Positions 1-12,362 of a stretch of DNA of 64,000 nucleotides are shown piece by piece. How positions within the stretch are numbered: the first letter of the stretch is position 1; each line of letters opens with the position of its first letter. A program made the position numbers and the translations under genes. Origin of the DNA: Orobanche coerulescens (lineage: Eukaryota; Streptophyta; Magnoliopsida; Lamiales; Orobanchaceae). The notes below the pieces were generated by a model. It saw only the letters and a program-made list of their open reading frames with translations. It had not been told where the DNA came from and ran no database searches. Location: NCBI GenBank assembly GCA_033398695.1, contig CM065802.1, forward strand, positions 145,376,096 through 145,440,095. The letters are read 5' to 3'.

Positions 1-1740
1 TCGGGAATACCCTCACACGGTAAGCTCCAACATGATCAACACAGAACCACAGAAATAGATATACGAAAGAATAACATTCTCAAAACGTTACACAAATCAC
101 ATACAGTGGAGTGGGAACGACCAGTCCGTACGGCTGAAAATTAAAAAAATATCGCAATAGCAAAATCACGGTGCCACCACATCAATAGAGTCACATAGCT
201 CCATTTTCACCAAATTCAAAGTTCCAAACTCATTTCTGTACTGAATCTACAATACGCGACATATTCCTCTTATCCGATCAATCAACCGATCATCCCTGGA
301 TAATCAAACTATCATACTAAAGTTCGAATCTCTTTTCCTCGTACCATTAATGCGTTATCCAGTTTGTGAGTCACACTCATAACTTCACCATGATATGCAC
401 TATGCACTAAATGCGTATGTATATCAATCACATTTTCAAAACCGGTTGGAAATCATATAATCTCGTCAAGAAGACAAATTTTCGAAAGTTCTCTCAAGAA
501 TTTCAAAACTCAAAAAAAAAAATTCGTGGAACCACGAAATTAATTTTCGAAAAGTTAAACCGGCTCGCTAATGCCAAGTATTCGATAACAATTCTTTTCG
601 AATACACACGATTAAGTAAAATGAAATTATGCAAATGCTCGACTACATCCATACTCCTGTATACCAATTCGGTTCGTCCCCAATTCTACTGGCATTCCAT
701 CGGAAAACCACACGATAGAGTTCCAAAATCTTAATATATGAACTCCGATAAAAACTCATTTTCCACATATGCCTCGCAACATCGATCATTAACCCATCCT
801 GGATCACCTCAACTATGTTATGACAAAATATTGAATAATCAACAAATCAAACACAACGAAAGACCACCCGAGAAGTTTCATTTGAACAAATAAATCAAAA
901 CCTCGAAAGGCGGAAATAAAATAGGTAAACGATTGGTAAAGTGTTTTACAAATCTCGGGCATTTTAGGAAACAGAAAAGCCTTTTGAAACATTAGGGTCT
1001 CAGCCCGTATCTCGTTCCATCTTACAAGAAATTTAAAAGTAGAAAACCCTTTTGGACCCCAAGTTCTGAGTTATAAAACTATTTCAAATTGATAGGGTCT
1101 CGGCCCAAAAATCATTTCCGGTAAACATCCGTAAAACATCTATTTTGAAAAGTATCATTTTCAAATGCTCAAAAACAGTTTCATATATCTCAAAATGAAA
1201 TAACATGACTACATGTTCTTCTCATCAATCCACAATCTTTCTCCCAAATGCACAACTCCATTCCAAATTTAACCGACATATTGATTTCCAAAAATCATAG
1301 CTTCTCGAGATCATCAATCATATTCCAACTCTGTCACCTCATATTGTAACGCATAATATTCTACTGATATCAACTTAGATCGGCAATAAATCTCAATGCA
1401 ATTCAAAAATCCAAAGAGTTACAGATCGTGAAGCCAACGATTCCCCGTGATACTGGCACATGTCTCAACTCTAGAAAATACTCGACACGGATATTTTCAA
1501 AACACATTTTGCAAACTCAGTTCAACCCGAGAACACAGCGCATCTCTATCCGAAGAAACACGTTAATACTATTTAGAAAAGTTTACAACAACCCCGGTAC
1601 CACACTGGTAAATCACATAACTCACAAGCCCGAGTGAACAACAAAAACCCAAGGCTCTAATATTCGTCAATCGACAGCCCAAATGACGTGATAAAAACAC
1701 GACTCGACTCGACCCAACTGCCTAGGTTTTCTCAACCTAA
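1..1740. other. Degenerate AT-rich repeat DNA, no gene recognised
   Basis: No frame longer than about 100 codons is open and none of the short frames resembles a known domain. A primer-binding-site-like sequence on the minus strand at 1741-1757 suggests that this stretch is the leader or internal part of an old minus-strand LTR retrotransposon whose LTR lies to its right. That reading is an inference. Confidence 0.35.
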
Positions 1741-1757
1741 GCTCTGATCTGATACCA
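1741..1757 (-). other. Possible tRNA-Met-type primer binding site
   Basis: The reverse complement reads like the common plant primer binding site TGGTATCAGAGC, but with a five-base internal duplication (gctctgat-ctgatacca on the plus strand). It would mark the junction between a leader on the left and an LTR on the right of an old minus-strand element. The duplication makes it non-functional or fortuitous. Confidence 0.4.
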
Positions 1758-3105
1758 TATTCTTTAACACTTACAGAGTTATCCGGGAATATTACAGCAT
1801 CATGGGCCCCGGAATGGAACCCGCAAGGCTGAAGTAAATTTTCGCAAACATTTACAAACGCCCAAGAGGCTAACGACGGTACTATCTTTTAATAATATTC
1901 GAAGACTAAATAAAATCCTTTATCAAAACCATCTTAAAATCTCATTTGAAACCACAAGGCCCGAAATGCCAATGCTCAACAGTTTAAAAACATATGTTAA
2001 GCTATCGCTTACACGTACCGACAAAATAGTTTAGAAAACGATTGCCAAAGTAACCTAAGTTACCAGATACCAATAGGTCATTTAAAAATACTCACGCGGC
2101 GGAAAAGACAAATGATTAAAAAAATACTCTAGCAGCGGAATACAATAATTGATCAGGAAACTCAACACACAAATACATGCCCTAGCTAGTATCCTCCGGG
2201 AAGCTCATCTCTCCACGACCGCTACAAGCTTGATATTCCAAGAACCTAAAAATAAAGCCTACGACGGGGTCAGCCATAATACTCAACAATGATAACCGTC
2301 ACATCACATTAATAATTACATACCAATGAGAAAATAAGAATACGACCAATGTAATCTTATCGTCATAACTTTACCAAAGTTCACATCTCGCACAGTACCC
2401 AAGGTTCTCAAAACATCATCATAACTCACTGTTATGAAATCTACTAACTCTGTCCAACCCAAATCCATCGGGTAACATCATCACATCTCATCACGATAAT
2501 CTATTGTCCATCAAAAGACAATTACCAAAGGAAATACAGAACATACCTCGAGATGCACAATAGCACGACAATCATGTCAGTCTAATCCGAGACAATATCA
2601 ATGCAACATACGGACACGGTCCTAACACAAGACCTACAAATGCATACTCATATGACCACGTCAATATGCCCAAACAATAACAACAATGTTTACTCCATGG
2701 AAATTCCATGATCCAGCGCCCATCAGCATAGATCCCAAGATGATCCGACTAGATCAACATGAGGTGGATAACCAACAATATACATAAACACAAAACAACA
2801 CATGATAAAACCAATGGTTCGAATCTATATGATTCCATCAACACAACACAGGGTAATCCAACGATCCAGCGCCCTCAGCATAGATCCCAAGATGATCCCG
2901 TCGGACCAACACGAGGTGGAAAGCCCGTCCAATGATCCAGCTCCCTCATCATAGATCCCAAGATGGTCCCGTCAGACCAACACGAGGTGGACATCTGATC
3001 CAGATCCCTCAGCATAGATCACACGATCCCATTGGGTCAACACAACATATACAATACAATTATGCATACATATATACAAATCAATATGTTTATCAACATG
3101 AACAA
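1758..3105 (-). repeat. Probable LTR fragment of an old minus-strand element
   Basis: Non-coding sequence between the primer-site-like motif and the left end of element A. It contains diverged tandem units near its right end. Its likely continuation is 56882-about 57510, beyond the right end of A, because A appears to be flanked by a near-identical 5-bp duplication (aacaa at 3101-3105, aataa at 56882-56886). No second LTR copy lies in the window, so this assignment is tentative. Confidence 0.35.
2710..3050. repeat. Diverged tandem repeat, units of about 63-71 bp
   Basis: Units beginning gatccag occur at about 2710, 2863, 2934 and 2997. Each continues with a cagcatagatcccaagatg-like core and ends near acgaggtgga. 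The last three are contiguous; the first is separated by unrelated sequence. Such subrepeats are common in long gypsy LTRs. No coding sense is apparent. Confidence 0.7.
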
Positions 3106-6011
3106 TGTCACGGCCCCTTATCCCTAAGGACGGCTCAGCCAAGGCATGACCCGGGGTAGGAATTAAGAAGCGGGGAAGAAAGGGGGAGACATACATTTCA
3201 TAAGAAATAGGGGTGAATTTCCATGAATAACCTATCAAGGCATCATGAAGGGGAGTCAATCCCGGGGGAATGACTTAGAATCCAAAGTATGATACATAGT
3301 TATAATATTAGCCTTGAAGTTTAGAAAAAGGCTTCATAGCATATTACAATCAACATAACTTAGAAAGCAAAATCATAAAGAGTGTTTGCAGCGGAAAACA
3401 TGGTTGGTTACATATATGAAGATATGTAACCGGGGCTTAACATTGATCGTAAACAAAAGACTTCCACTCAACACCCTCCATCACATCCCTTGCAAAACCT
3501 ATACATTTTAAAACATATACAGGGCTGAGTACAACGTACTCCGTGAACATATTGCCAAAACATAAAACAAGCTTTCGTATTTGTCATCATGCATATAAAC
3601 AGTAACACATGGGGGTTTTAGGAAAAAGCCCATATTTACTAAATCATTTCATTTCATAGCATATATCATCAGATTCACAATATCCATAATTTACGGCGGG
3701 GAAGGTGTCCACCTCCCGCGAACGTTACTCCCTGAGATCGGCCACTCCGAAGAGAGCTCACAATCCTGAGTACTGTGTACACTAACCCTGGCCAGCAACC
3801 TTTGTCTAGCTCAGTATCCGATCATTTCATAGGTTGGCAAGCCAACAGTGATAGGTTAATAAGAATCCATATAAAAGTTTTTATGCATCATAATCATTTG
3901 AAATCATAATTTGCTTGTAAAACATTTCATCAAAATAGAGCAAAGCTCAAATCATTTTCGTATAGAAAGCCTACCTGGACAAGTAATAAACGCAAGCAAA
4001 AATGATTCTCGGCTCTTCCTTATGCTTCAGTCTGCTGCTCCACCTTTCATCGGAAACAACTAAGTTTAGCGGTCGATCGAACTTAACGAAGTCTAACGGA
4101 CAACGGACTCGATCTACATGTTTGGACTTTAGAGTTTTGCATTCGACTTAGTTTTAATAATAAAAGCTATGATTCTCCTAGAGAACCTAACTGAACATAT
4201 AACATATAAAGATACTAACAACGGTAACTGATACTCGATTCCGTTACACATTCCTTGGTTCGAAAACCAACATCAAACACTTAAGATAATCATAACATAA
4301 TGTGCATCGAGGCTGGAAAGAATTAGCATTCTGTTAATGCAAATTAAGAAATAGATAGTGTATCTCATACGACTGGAAAGCCACTGAAGTTTAGTTTCAT
4401 GTCCATTTTACAGATCTCAATAATATTAAACGTGGAGAAAGTTATACCCGTTTCCGTGAAGTATGACGAAACTGCCAACTTCCGGCGAAAATGGGAAAAA
4501 CATCATATAAACCTAGAGCTCGTTTCTAGCATCGAAAACCCTAAACATGTAAACTCTAATCATGCATATCATACTTATAACACATATATCATGCTTCTTG
4601 ACATTACGAACTCCATTTCATAATCTTTTCTTTTGAAAACATGACTACTTACTCATTTTTATTTCCCAACTTTAAACCTTCAAACATCATTAACATCAAG
4701 TATCATCAAGCATCAATTGTTACAAACATCAAACAACACACTTAACATACACTCATATTGATAATCAAAGTCTTGGTCCTAACATACAAATGACCTAAAC
4801 ATGACTTTAAAATCCTCAATACACAACATGCTCCTTAACTACATCAAATATTACCAACACATCTTCCAACTTCATAAATCTAACTTCATGCTCTTGTTTT
4901 CAAATAAATTTTCAAAAATATTTTATAAAAATCTAACAAAAACATATCATGTACTCCTTTCATACATCATCACAATTATCAAGTCACTTTTGAACATACA
5001 ACAACATATCAAGAACTAAACATGTTTCTTCCTTACTTTCCAAAATACCAAACATTTTATAAAAATCTCATAAATTCATCATAGATTCATATCATCATAT
5101 AACAACATATTGTGTAAGAAAAACATAAGAAAAACAACATATAATTGGGTTATGAAACCCTAAAATTTTCGGCCAAGACATGAAAATGAAAGCATGATTA
5201 AAACTTGTTCTAAACACTTTCAAGAACCTTAAAATCAACTTAAAAACAACATACAAAACATTATAACATTAAACCTAAGCTCTTCATATATTCCCAAATT
5301 TTAAAGTTACCTAAAACCTATTTCTATTTGGATAGAAATGAAGAGGAGAATGTTACTTGAATATGAACTTTGTTTCAAGTTTGGAACACAAAGTGAGCTT
5401 GTACTTGAGTTCTAATGGAAGAACAATGGTGTTTCAATGGTGAGGGGGGGGGGGGGGGCAAAGTGAGAAGAAGAGAGAAAGAAGATGAAGTGAGGAGGAA
5501 AAATGAAAGGGAGGTGATGTCCCTTTATATACTAGGTTAACCCTAGACGTCATCATAAAGCGGTCGAATAATATTCTACATTTCGCTCCTCCATAGATAA
5601 AATTACTCGGGTATTAAATGTATGACATATACTTAAATTATAGTATCGCACTTACAGGTTAAAGTCGGAGAAAAGTTTCGTGATTTACGGAACGCAAAAT
5701 TATCCGAGAAAACAACTCGACATAAAATATACCCAAAAATTGACAAAGTAAACTTTTGAAAATCGTACTCGTAACGTAAAAGTGGTGTATATAGAAGGCG
5801 ACGGAATCACGATTCTGTCTATCGAAACATAAAAATCAAATTCGGAAGGTAAAGCCAGCCAGATAACCAAACATCTGATTTCGGAATTAAAACTGTGTAA
5901 ATAGTTCTAAACTTACTTCATTAGTCAGAATTTTATTATTTGTGAATGCAAACCCTAATGCCACACTTGAGGTCATAATAATTCATGCATATAAAAGACC
6001 GGGGCATTACA
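3106..6011 (-). repeat. Element A 3' LTR
   Basis: About 2.9 kb, beginning tgtcacgg and ending ggggcattaca on the plus strand, so it has TG...CA ends. It aligns along its length with 53975-56881. A TATA-like sequence on the minus strand lies at about 5524-5531. A run of about 16 G near 5445 is interrupted in the other LTR. The short open frames inside it (for example 4399-4623 and 4801-5019) recur in the other LTR only because the LTRs are copies, and are not taken as genes. Confidence 0.88.
5524..5531 (-). promoter_or_regulatory. Element A LTR TATA-like box
   Basis: The minus strand reads tatataaag here, 480 bp inside the 5' edge of the LTR in element orientation. The same sequence is kept in the other LTR at about 56394-56401. 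It is the best candidate for the U3 core promoter. Confidence 0.5.
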
Positions 6012-6012
6012 T

Positions 6013-6021
6013 CCTACCCCT
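6013..6021 (-). other. Element A polypurine tract
   Basis: The minus strand reads aggggtagg directly before the 3' LTR. It is the expected plus-strand priming site, and it supports both the orientation of element A and the LTR boundary at 6011. Confidence 0.7.
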
Positions 6022-9000
6022 CTAACAAAAAATTTCGTCCCGAAATTTAGATACCTTATCATAAGATTCTGGGTATTTCTCCCTCATCTTGCTTTCGAGT
6101 TGCCACGTAGATTCTTCCTGACCGTGGTGACTCCATAATACGTTCAAAAGAGGAATCGACTTATTCCTCAGTTCTTGAACCTTATAGTCTAGAATAGCTT
6201 CAGGCCTCTCTACATAACTCGTATCGTGACTAAGAACTATGTCACTCTGATGAATCACATGCTTGGGATCAAATACATACTTTCTCAGCTGAGAAACATG
6301 GAAAACATTGTGAACATTCCCAAGACTAGGTGGCAGCCAACCTATAAGCAACTGGGCCGATCCTCTCAAGAATCTCATATGGCCCTATAAAACATGGCCT
6401 AAGCTTACCCTTAACGCCAAACCTGTTTATTCCCTTAGAAGGGGAAACCTTGAGGAAAATCTTATTCCCACTCATGAAATGCAATTCAGTTCGGCGTGTA
6501 TCGGCGTATGACTTCTGTCGAGTCTGGGCCTCTTGTATTCTTTGTCGTATCTTGCGGATAATCTCAATCATCTCACTGACTGTATCTGGCCCTAAAATAT
6601 TTCTCTCACCCATTTCATCCTAATAAAGTGGTGATCTGCACTTTATGCCGTATAAGTCCTCATAAGGCGCCATACCTACTGTTGCCTGATGACTGTTGTT
6701 GTAAGCAAATTCGATTAACGGAAAAATATGCTCCCAATTCGCACTTTGATCCAACACTACAGTTCTCAACATGTCTTCTAGTGTATGAATCGTCCTTTCC
6801 GATTGTCCATCGGTCTGTGGGTGGAAAGCGGTACTAAAGTTCAGGTGTGTACCCAAATCCTTCTGTAGACTCGTCCAAAATCTAGAGGTAAATTTTGGAT
6901 CTCGATCTGACGTGATTGATATCGGCACTCTGTGCAAATGTACAATTTCACGGACATATAACTGTGCTAACTTATCAGATCCGTAAGTGATTGGGATAGG
7001 CAAAAAGTGAGCTGATTTTGTGAGTCTGTCTATTATAACCCATATAGCAGTGTTTCCTCATTTGGTCCTCGGCAAACTAGGCACAAAATCCATAGCTATT
7101 CCTTCCCACTTCCATTCTGGTGTAGCTTTCCATACGGTCATTGGTGTAGTGCTTTCACTTGCTGACAATCCAAACACCGCTCGACAAATCAAGCTACATC
7201 CCATTTCATACCGTCCCACTAGAAATTTCTCTTCAGGTCTTGGTACATCTTGGTACTCCCGGGATAAGTGGTATAGGGAGTATCATGAGCCTCACTCATA
7301 ATCTCATTCCTTAATTCCTCATCATGTGGGACACATTCTCTCTTCGAACATAATTGCGTTATCAGCCGCTTCGCGGTAACTTCCTGGGTTATCGGATCTG
7401 ATTCTCATACGTAGTTTCTCGAATGCTTTATCTCTCCTCTGTGCATTCCCTATCCGTCCTCTCAGATCTGGTGTCGTCACTAATGTCGCGACACGACCCA
7501 TTATCGTTTCCAGTGGATGAACCACCTCTAAACTCATTCCTTCAAAATCTTGGATTATATCCCCTTCTGAGGTAAGTAGGTATCCTAATTGCAATTGAGT
7601 CTTACGACTCAAGGCATCTGCTACCACATTAGCCTTGCCGGGGTGATAGTTAATACCACAATCATAATCCTTTACCAATTCGAGCCATCTTCTCTGTCTC
7701 ATGTTCAAGTCCTTCTGCTCGAAAAAGTACTTTAAACTCTTGTGATCAGTGAAAATTTCACATCTTACCCCATAAAGGTGATGCCTCCATACCTTTAATT
7801 AGTGCACAACTGCAGGTAGTTCCAAATCATGCGTAGGATGATTCACCTCATGCGGCCTAAGTTGTCTTGATGTGTAAGCTATCACTTTCCCATCTTGCAT
7901 CAATACACAACCTAGCCCATTATTAGAAGCATCCGTGTACACCACATACTCCTTGTTCGCTTCTGGTACTGCTAAAACTGGCGCAGTAGTCAACCTTCTC
8001 TTGAGTTCCTGAAAACTCTCATCATATTCATCCATCCATAAATACTTAATTCCTTTCCGCAACAGCTATGTCATTGGTCTAACAATCTTGGAAAATCCTT
8101 CGATGAATCTTCGGTAGTACCCAGCTAGACCCAAGAAACTCCTAATCTCATTAGGGTTAGTTGGTGACTTCCAATCACTTACTGCTTCCACTTTAGCTAG
8201 GTCCACCTTAATACCATCTGCGGACACAATGTGCCCAAGAAACATCACTTCTTTCAACCAAAATTCGCACTTACTGAATTTGGAAAAAAGTTTCTCCGTT
8301 CTTAGTGTTTCCAACACTATCCTGAGATGTTCTTCATGCTCTTTCTCATTTCTATAGTAGATGAGAATGTCGTCTATGAACACTAAGACAAACTTATCCA
8401 AGTACGGGTGGAAAACTCTGTTCATAAGATCCATGAATAATGCAGGGGCATTAGTTAACCCGAATGGCATGACTATAAACTCATAGTGTCCATATCTTGT
8501 TCGGAAAGCTATTTTGGGTATATCCTCTGGTCGAATCTTCAACTGATGATACCCAGACCTAAGGTCTATCTTAGAAAACACAGTTGTTCCCTTGAGTTGG
8601 TCAAACAAGTCATCTATCCTTGGCAGAGGATACTTGTTCTTGAGTGTGAGCTTGCTCCCTGTAATCTATACACATTCTCAGTGTACCATCCTTCTTTTTC
8701 GCAAAAAGGACAGGTGCTCCCCATGGAGAAACACTCGGTCTGATGAAACCTAAATCCAATAGCTCTTGCAGTTGGATCTTGAGTTCTTGCAGTTCCTTCG
8801 GTGCCATCCTATATGGTGCTTTCGACACTGGGGCTGACCTTGGCTCCAGGTCAATGTTGAAATCTACTTGTCGATCTGGTGGTAAACCTGGTAACACTTC
8901 TGGGAATACATCCTCGAATTCCCACACAATTAGCGCATCACCTATCGTCTGCTCTTCTCCATCTTCTCCATTAAGGTAAACAAGAAAATCCTGACAATCC

Positions 9001-9427
9001 TTCTTTCTCATCATCTTCTTGGCTTCGAGAGCAGAGATAATGGGTGATCCTCTACCCATTATTATGCCGCGAAAGTCTGTGGGCTCCTTTCCCGGTGGTC
9101 TGAAGGAAATTTTCCTCTCATAACACAGAATTGTGGCATAATTCTCGGCTAACCAACCCATTCATAGGATTACAGCAACATCCCACATCGTCATAACATT
9201 CAGATTATTAGCTACCACTTTAAGGTTCCCTAGTTCTAATTCCAGATTAGAACAAACATGCGTGGTAGTTGAAATTCCTCCTCGTGGTGAAGATACTCTC
9301 ATGACATGACTAGCATGTTCCGGTATAATACTAAGATTATCCACACATGCTCTAGCAATAAATGAATGCGATGCTCCAGTATCAAACAAAACAATTACAG
9401 GTAGGTTAAGAAGTTTTCCCATACCTG
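6022..9427 (-). pseudogene. pol: Element A pol (PR-RT-RH-INT-chromodomain-like), truncated and broken
   Basis: Read leftward, the protease keeps its DTGASHSF motif at about 9390. It is followed by a reverse transcriptase with FIDD near 8370, an RNase H (about 7990-7600), an integrase with core near 7000-6620, and a chromodomain-like C-terminus (about 6200-6022). Damage seen: in-frame stops at 9162, 8066 and 7799; frameshifts near 8640 and 6380; and a YPG where the integrase zinc finger usually has HPG (about 7240). From about 8608 to 6326 all pieces share one frame. The N-terminus is cut by element B exactly at its target duplication. Gag lies beyond B at 51112-52218. Confidence 0.9.
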
Positions 9428-9432
9428 CCAAG
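9428..9432. repeat. Target-site duplication of element B, left copy (ccaag)
   Basis: The same five bases occur at 51107-51111, directly outside the other end of element B. Five bases is the usual duplication length for Ty3/gypsy integrases. It proves that everything from 9433 to 51106 was inserted into element A. Confidence 0.95.
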
Positions 9433-9654
9433 TGTAATACCCGGTTGTAATTCAGTCAATATCATTCAGTAATTGTCACTCAGTAATTATTCACTCATTA
9501 ATGATCATTCATCGTTCATATTCATTCATTGTATTCACTGATCAGAGTATTTGTATCGTACATCAGTTATTATTCGTCTTTCTACCTGGTTGGAGGATCG
9601 AACCGTGGTTATCATCATTATATTCGTCGTTATGGGCTGTGTGTGAGGAGTAGC

Positions 9655-10212
9655 GCACTCTACGTACTCTCTTTAGCGCGCGCTAATTGAGTACGGGTAG
9701 CGCACGCTACCTCTCATCATTAGCGCACGCTAGCGTGGTTCAGTGCGATCCGGAAAGGTGCATTGCGATTGAGTTGTAGTAGCGCACAGTACGAATGGTA
9801 AGTAGCGTGCGCTAGTGAGTTCGGATAGCGCACGCTATGCTAGCAGTATAGCGCGCACTAAGGTCGATCAGGAAGAGTCCAGTGGGTACTGGACTGATTT
9901 GGAATAATTCATAGCGTACGATATGAATGGATATTAGCGTATGCTAATGGTGTAGTAGAGCACGCTGAATTTTGGGTGTAGCGTACGCTATCGCGAGCAG
10001 ATCAGAGAGCAGGAGGTTCTGGACTCTAGTCACTGGGCATCAGATATCAGTTAGCGCACGCTAACTTTTTGGGTTAACGCACGCTATTGGGAGGAGTTAG
10101 CACACGCTATCGGGAGGAGTTAGCGCACGCTAACGAGGCAGTCAGAGCTCACTAGACTGTCCGGTTAACTCGCTAGCGCACGCTAAATATGAGGGCTTAG
10201 CGTGCGCTAAGT
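9655..10212. repeat. Quasi-palindrome array in B 5' LTR U3
   Basis: About 18 copies of a 10-14 bp motif with consensus close to TTAGCGYRCGCTAA are scattered at irregular spacing of roughly 15-60 bp. Examples are agcgcgcgctaa near 9680 and agcgcacgctaac near 10052. Most copies are near-perfect inverted repeats. The array stops just before the TATA box, which suggests a promoter-linked role or a hairpin-forming structure; that role is inferred. Confidence 0.85.
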
Positions 10213-10220
10213 TGGAACAG

Positions 10221-10230
10221 TATAAATAGA
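10221..10230 (+). promoter_or_regulatory. Element B 5' LTR TATA box
   Basis: The sequence tataaataga sits directly after the quasi-palindrome array and is conserved in the 3' LTR at 17936-17945. It is the likely core promoter, placing the U3/R boundary some 25-35 bp downstream. Confidence 0.7.
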
Positions 10231-11868
10231 ACAGTCAGCCCAGGTTTCGTCATTTCTCACTTCTCACTTCATTTTTGGGCGATTCCGGGCGTTTTCGGGC
10301 GATTTGGAAGAATCTCTTTGAGCTGCACTCACCTATCATCATCTTCAAGTTTCTGAGTTGGATTAGTCATCATTTCATCCTCTCCAACACATCAAATCAA
10401 GGTAAATATTTCTTGGATCTAGAATTTCGGATTTTGAGTATTTTCCTTCCGATCTCTTCGTGTAAGCTTGGATTTATGTTGGAACATGTTAGATATGGAT
10501 TATCTACCTTTGATAAATGTATTCCTACGGATTAATTGATATGTTTTTCGGATTTGATGAACATTTGGAGAATTAATCAAGAACCCTTGATGTTGACTTT
10601 GGTTATTTTTTGGGGGTTTCCGATTATAGTTGTCGTAACTTCGAGTTGTGGTTTCCTATTGGAATTTTGATATCATTGAAGGTGTTTTTTTGGATTGAAC
10701 TACTCATTTTGGAGTTGGTTTCAATATATTTGGGTTTTGGTTATAATCAAGGGTTGATGTTCGCTAAGTGGTTGTTTGAATGCCTCAATGAGTTTGGATA
10801 TTGTTGTATCGACCTTTGAGTTAGTCGTAATTCATGCTTGATACGTATATTGAAAGGATTATTGGTAATTGTGATATTCAAGGTTGTTCGAGCGACCGAC
10901 ATCTCATTTTAGGACGTTGCTCGAGGAAGGACATGCTTCACCGGTGTTGAGTAAGTTAATTCTTACACGGTTAAAAGGATATTCATTCCTTTCGTTGTTG
11001 TTCATTCATAATCATAATTCATTCATAATGTATTAACCATATTGAGACTTGTAATTGTCAAATAATCACTTCATTCACGAGGAACGATGGTTCCAATCAT
11101 TCTATTGATCTCTCATTCATTTCACTATCATTTCATCTCGGTGAGTCATTCTTGACTTTGTCGGATTGTTTCATTAATATTCTTCATGGTCATTCTTGTC
11201 CATATGACCTTCTGGGTTCATATTGCATGGTCGGGTGGGGATGTGTGGACACGTGATAGTCATGTGATTGGGTTCACCGATATATTGGACTGTGCACACG
11301 GTAACGTACCTCCGTGAGACTAATTAGGTACAAGGGTGGGTGTGTCCGGACACTCGTCTTGTGCACTTGCACATACCATTACGGGCGTACTATGATGCCC
11401 CTCTTCAGCTTAATTTCATAATTAATATATATCATGATTGTGTTTATTCAACTCTTGAGGATTGTTGTTCTGTGTAACTGACCCCGTTGGGGGATGTTGT
11501 TTTCGGGTCATGGCAAGGCTAAGGCACGGGAAGAGAACGTTGACGGCGAGGAGTCCCAGTGATACTAGTAAGGGGGGCCAGTCCTTTCAGTCATTCATGT
11601 TTTCTTCATTTTCTTTCCACTGCAGTTTTCTGTTTGGATGTTCATTTTCACTCGGTGTTGTATATTTTATCTTCATATAAAATATACTTGTATTCTGTAT
11701 TTTCCTGGGTGTGTTGTACTTGAGACTCCTCATCGGAGTAATTAATGATATAATGTGGTTAGGTACTACAATTATATTACTTAATTCATTAATTTTCATT
11801 CGCCTAGTGGGTCCCAGTCGGGGGTCCACGGCATTGTAATATTCGCCTAGCTTGGGGTGTTACAGAGT

Positions 11869-11880
11869 TGGTATCGGAGC
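11869..11880 (+). other. Element B primer binding site (tRNA-Met type)
   Basis: TGGTATCGGAGC begins four bases after the LTR end. It differs by one base from the common plant site complementary to initiator tRNA-Met. Confidence 0.85.
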
Positions 11881-12362
11881 GTGGTTTTGAATACTACCTA
11901 TAAGTCATATCTCATTTTAAATCATCGTTCATCAGACTAGTATCATTGGACTTTCGCGTCACGTGTGACCTGTGCAAGAGCCGAGCCCCTCAGACCAAAG
12001 AACAGTAAGATTTCTGACGCCATGGTATAGTTTCTGGCCATAAGAATCACTCATTCATCATTCAACAGTCAACAATCCTCATTCATCATTTTCATTCTGA
12101 TCATGTCGATCATGTTAACTCATTAATCACTCAGTTCATTTCACTTCTCAGTTGTTGATCTTGAGGATCGTATCACTAATCTTGTTAACTTGTTCAAGAT
12201 AATCATTTCAAGAATTTCATCAGATAATCACGTCACTTCAGTTGATCACTCATCTAATCATTGTGTTTGAGCGCGTGTGCTCATTTTCATCATTTTATAA
12301 CGTAATCATAATGTGATATTCATGTGAGATATATAATCATCTTGTGACTTTCCCACTTCAGT
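11881..12362 (+). other. Element B untranslated leader
   Basis: About 480 bp of non-coding sequence between the primer binding site and the gag start codon. It is rich in short tcattcat-like repeats. I see no ORF or named motif in it. Confidence 0.6.

Larger units (their letters stand above)
9433..11864 (+). repeat. Element B 5' LTR
   Basis: 2,432 bp, starting tgtaatacccgg and ending ggggtgttaca. It is complete and serves as the reference for the three-part 3' LTR. The first half contains an array of short GC-rich quasi-palindromes (9655-10212), followed at once by a TATA box at 10221-10230. The open frames at 10275-10535 and 10610-10819 have no recognisable content. Confidence 0.95.

Noticed and set aside
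411..734. 107-codon ORF in the left flank, plus 1428-1637
   Set aside because: No domain, no splice context and no neighbouring coding signal. Such lengths are expected by chance in AT-rich DNA of this size.
4399..5019. Short ORFs shared by both LTRs of element A
   Set aside because: They are AT-rich and low in complexity, and conserved only because the LTRs are copies.
10275..10535. ORF in the B LTR (and its longer partner at 17990-18385)
   Set aside because: Repetition is due to LTR duplication. The two versions differ by a lost stop, and no domain is recognisable.
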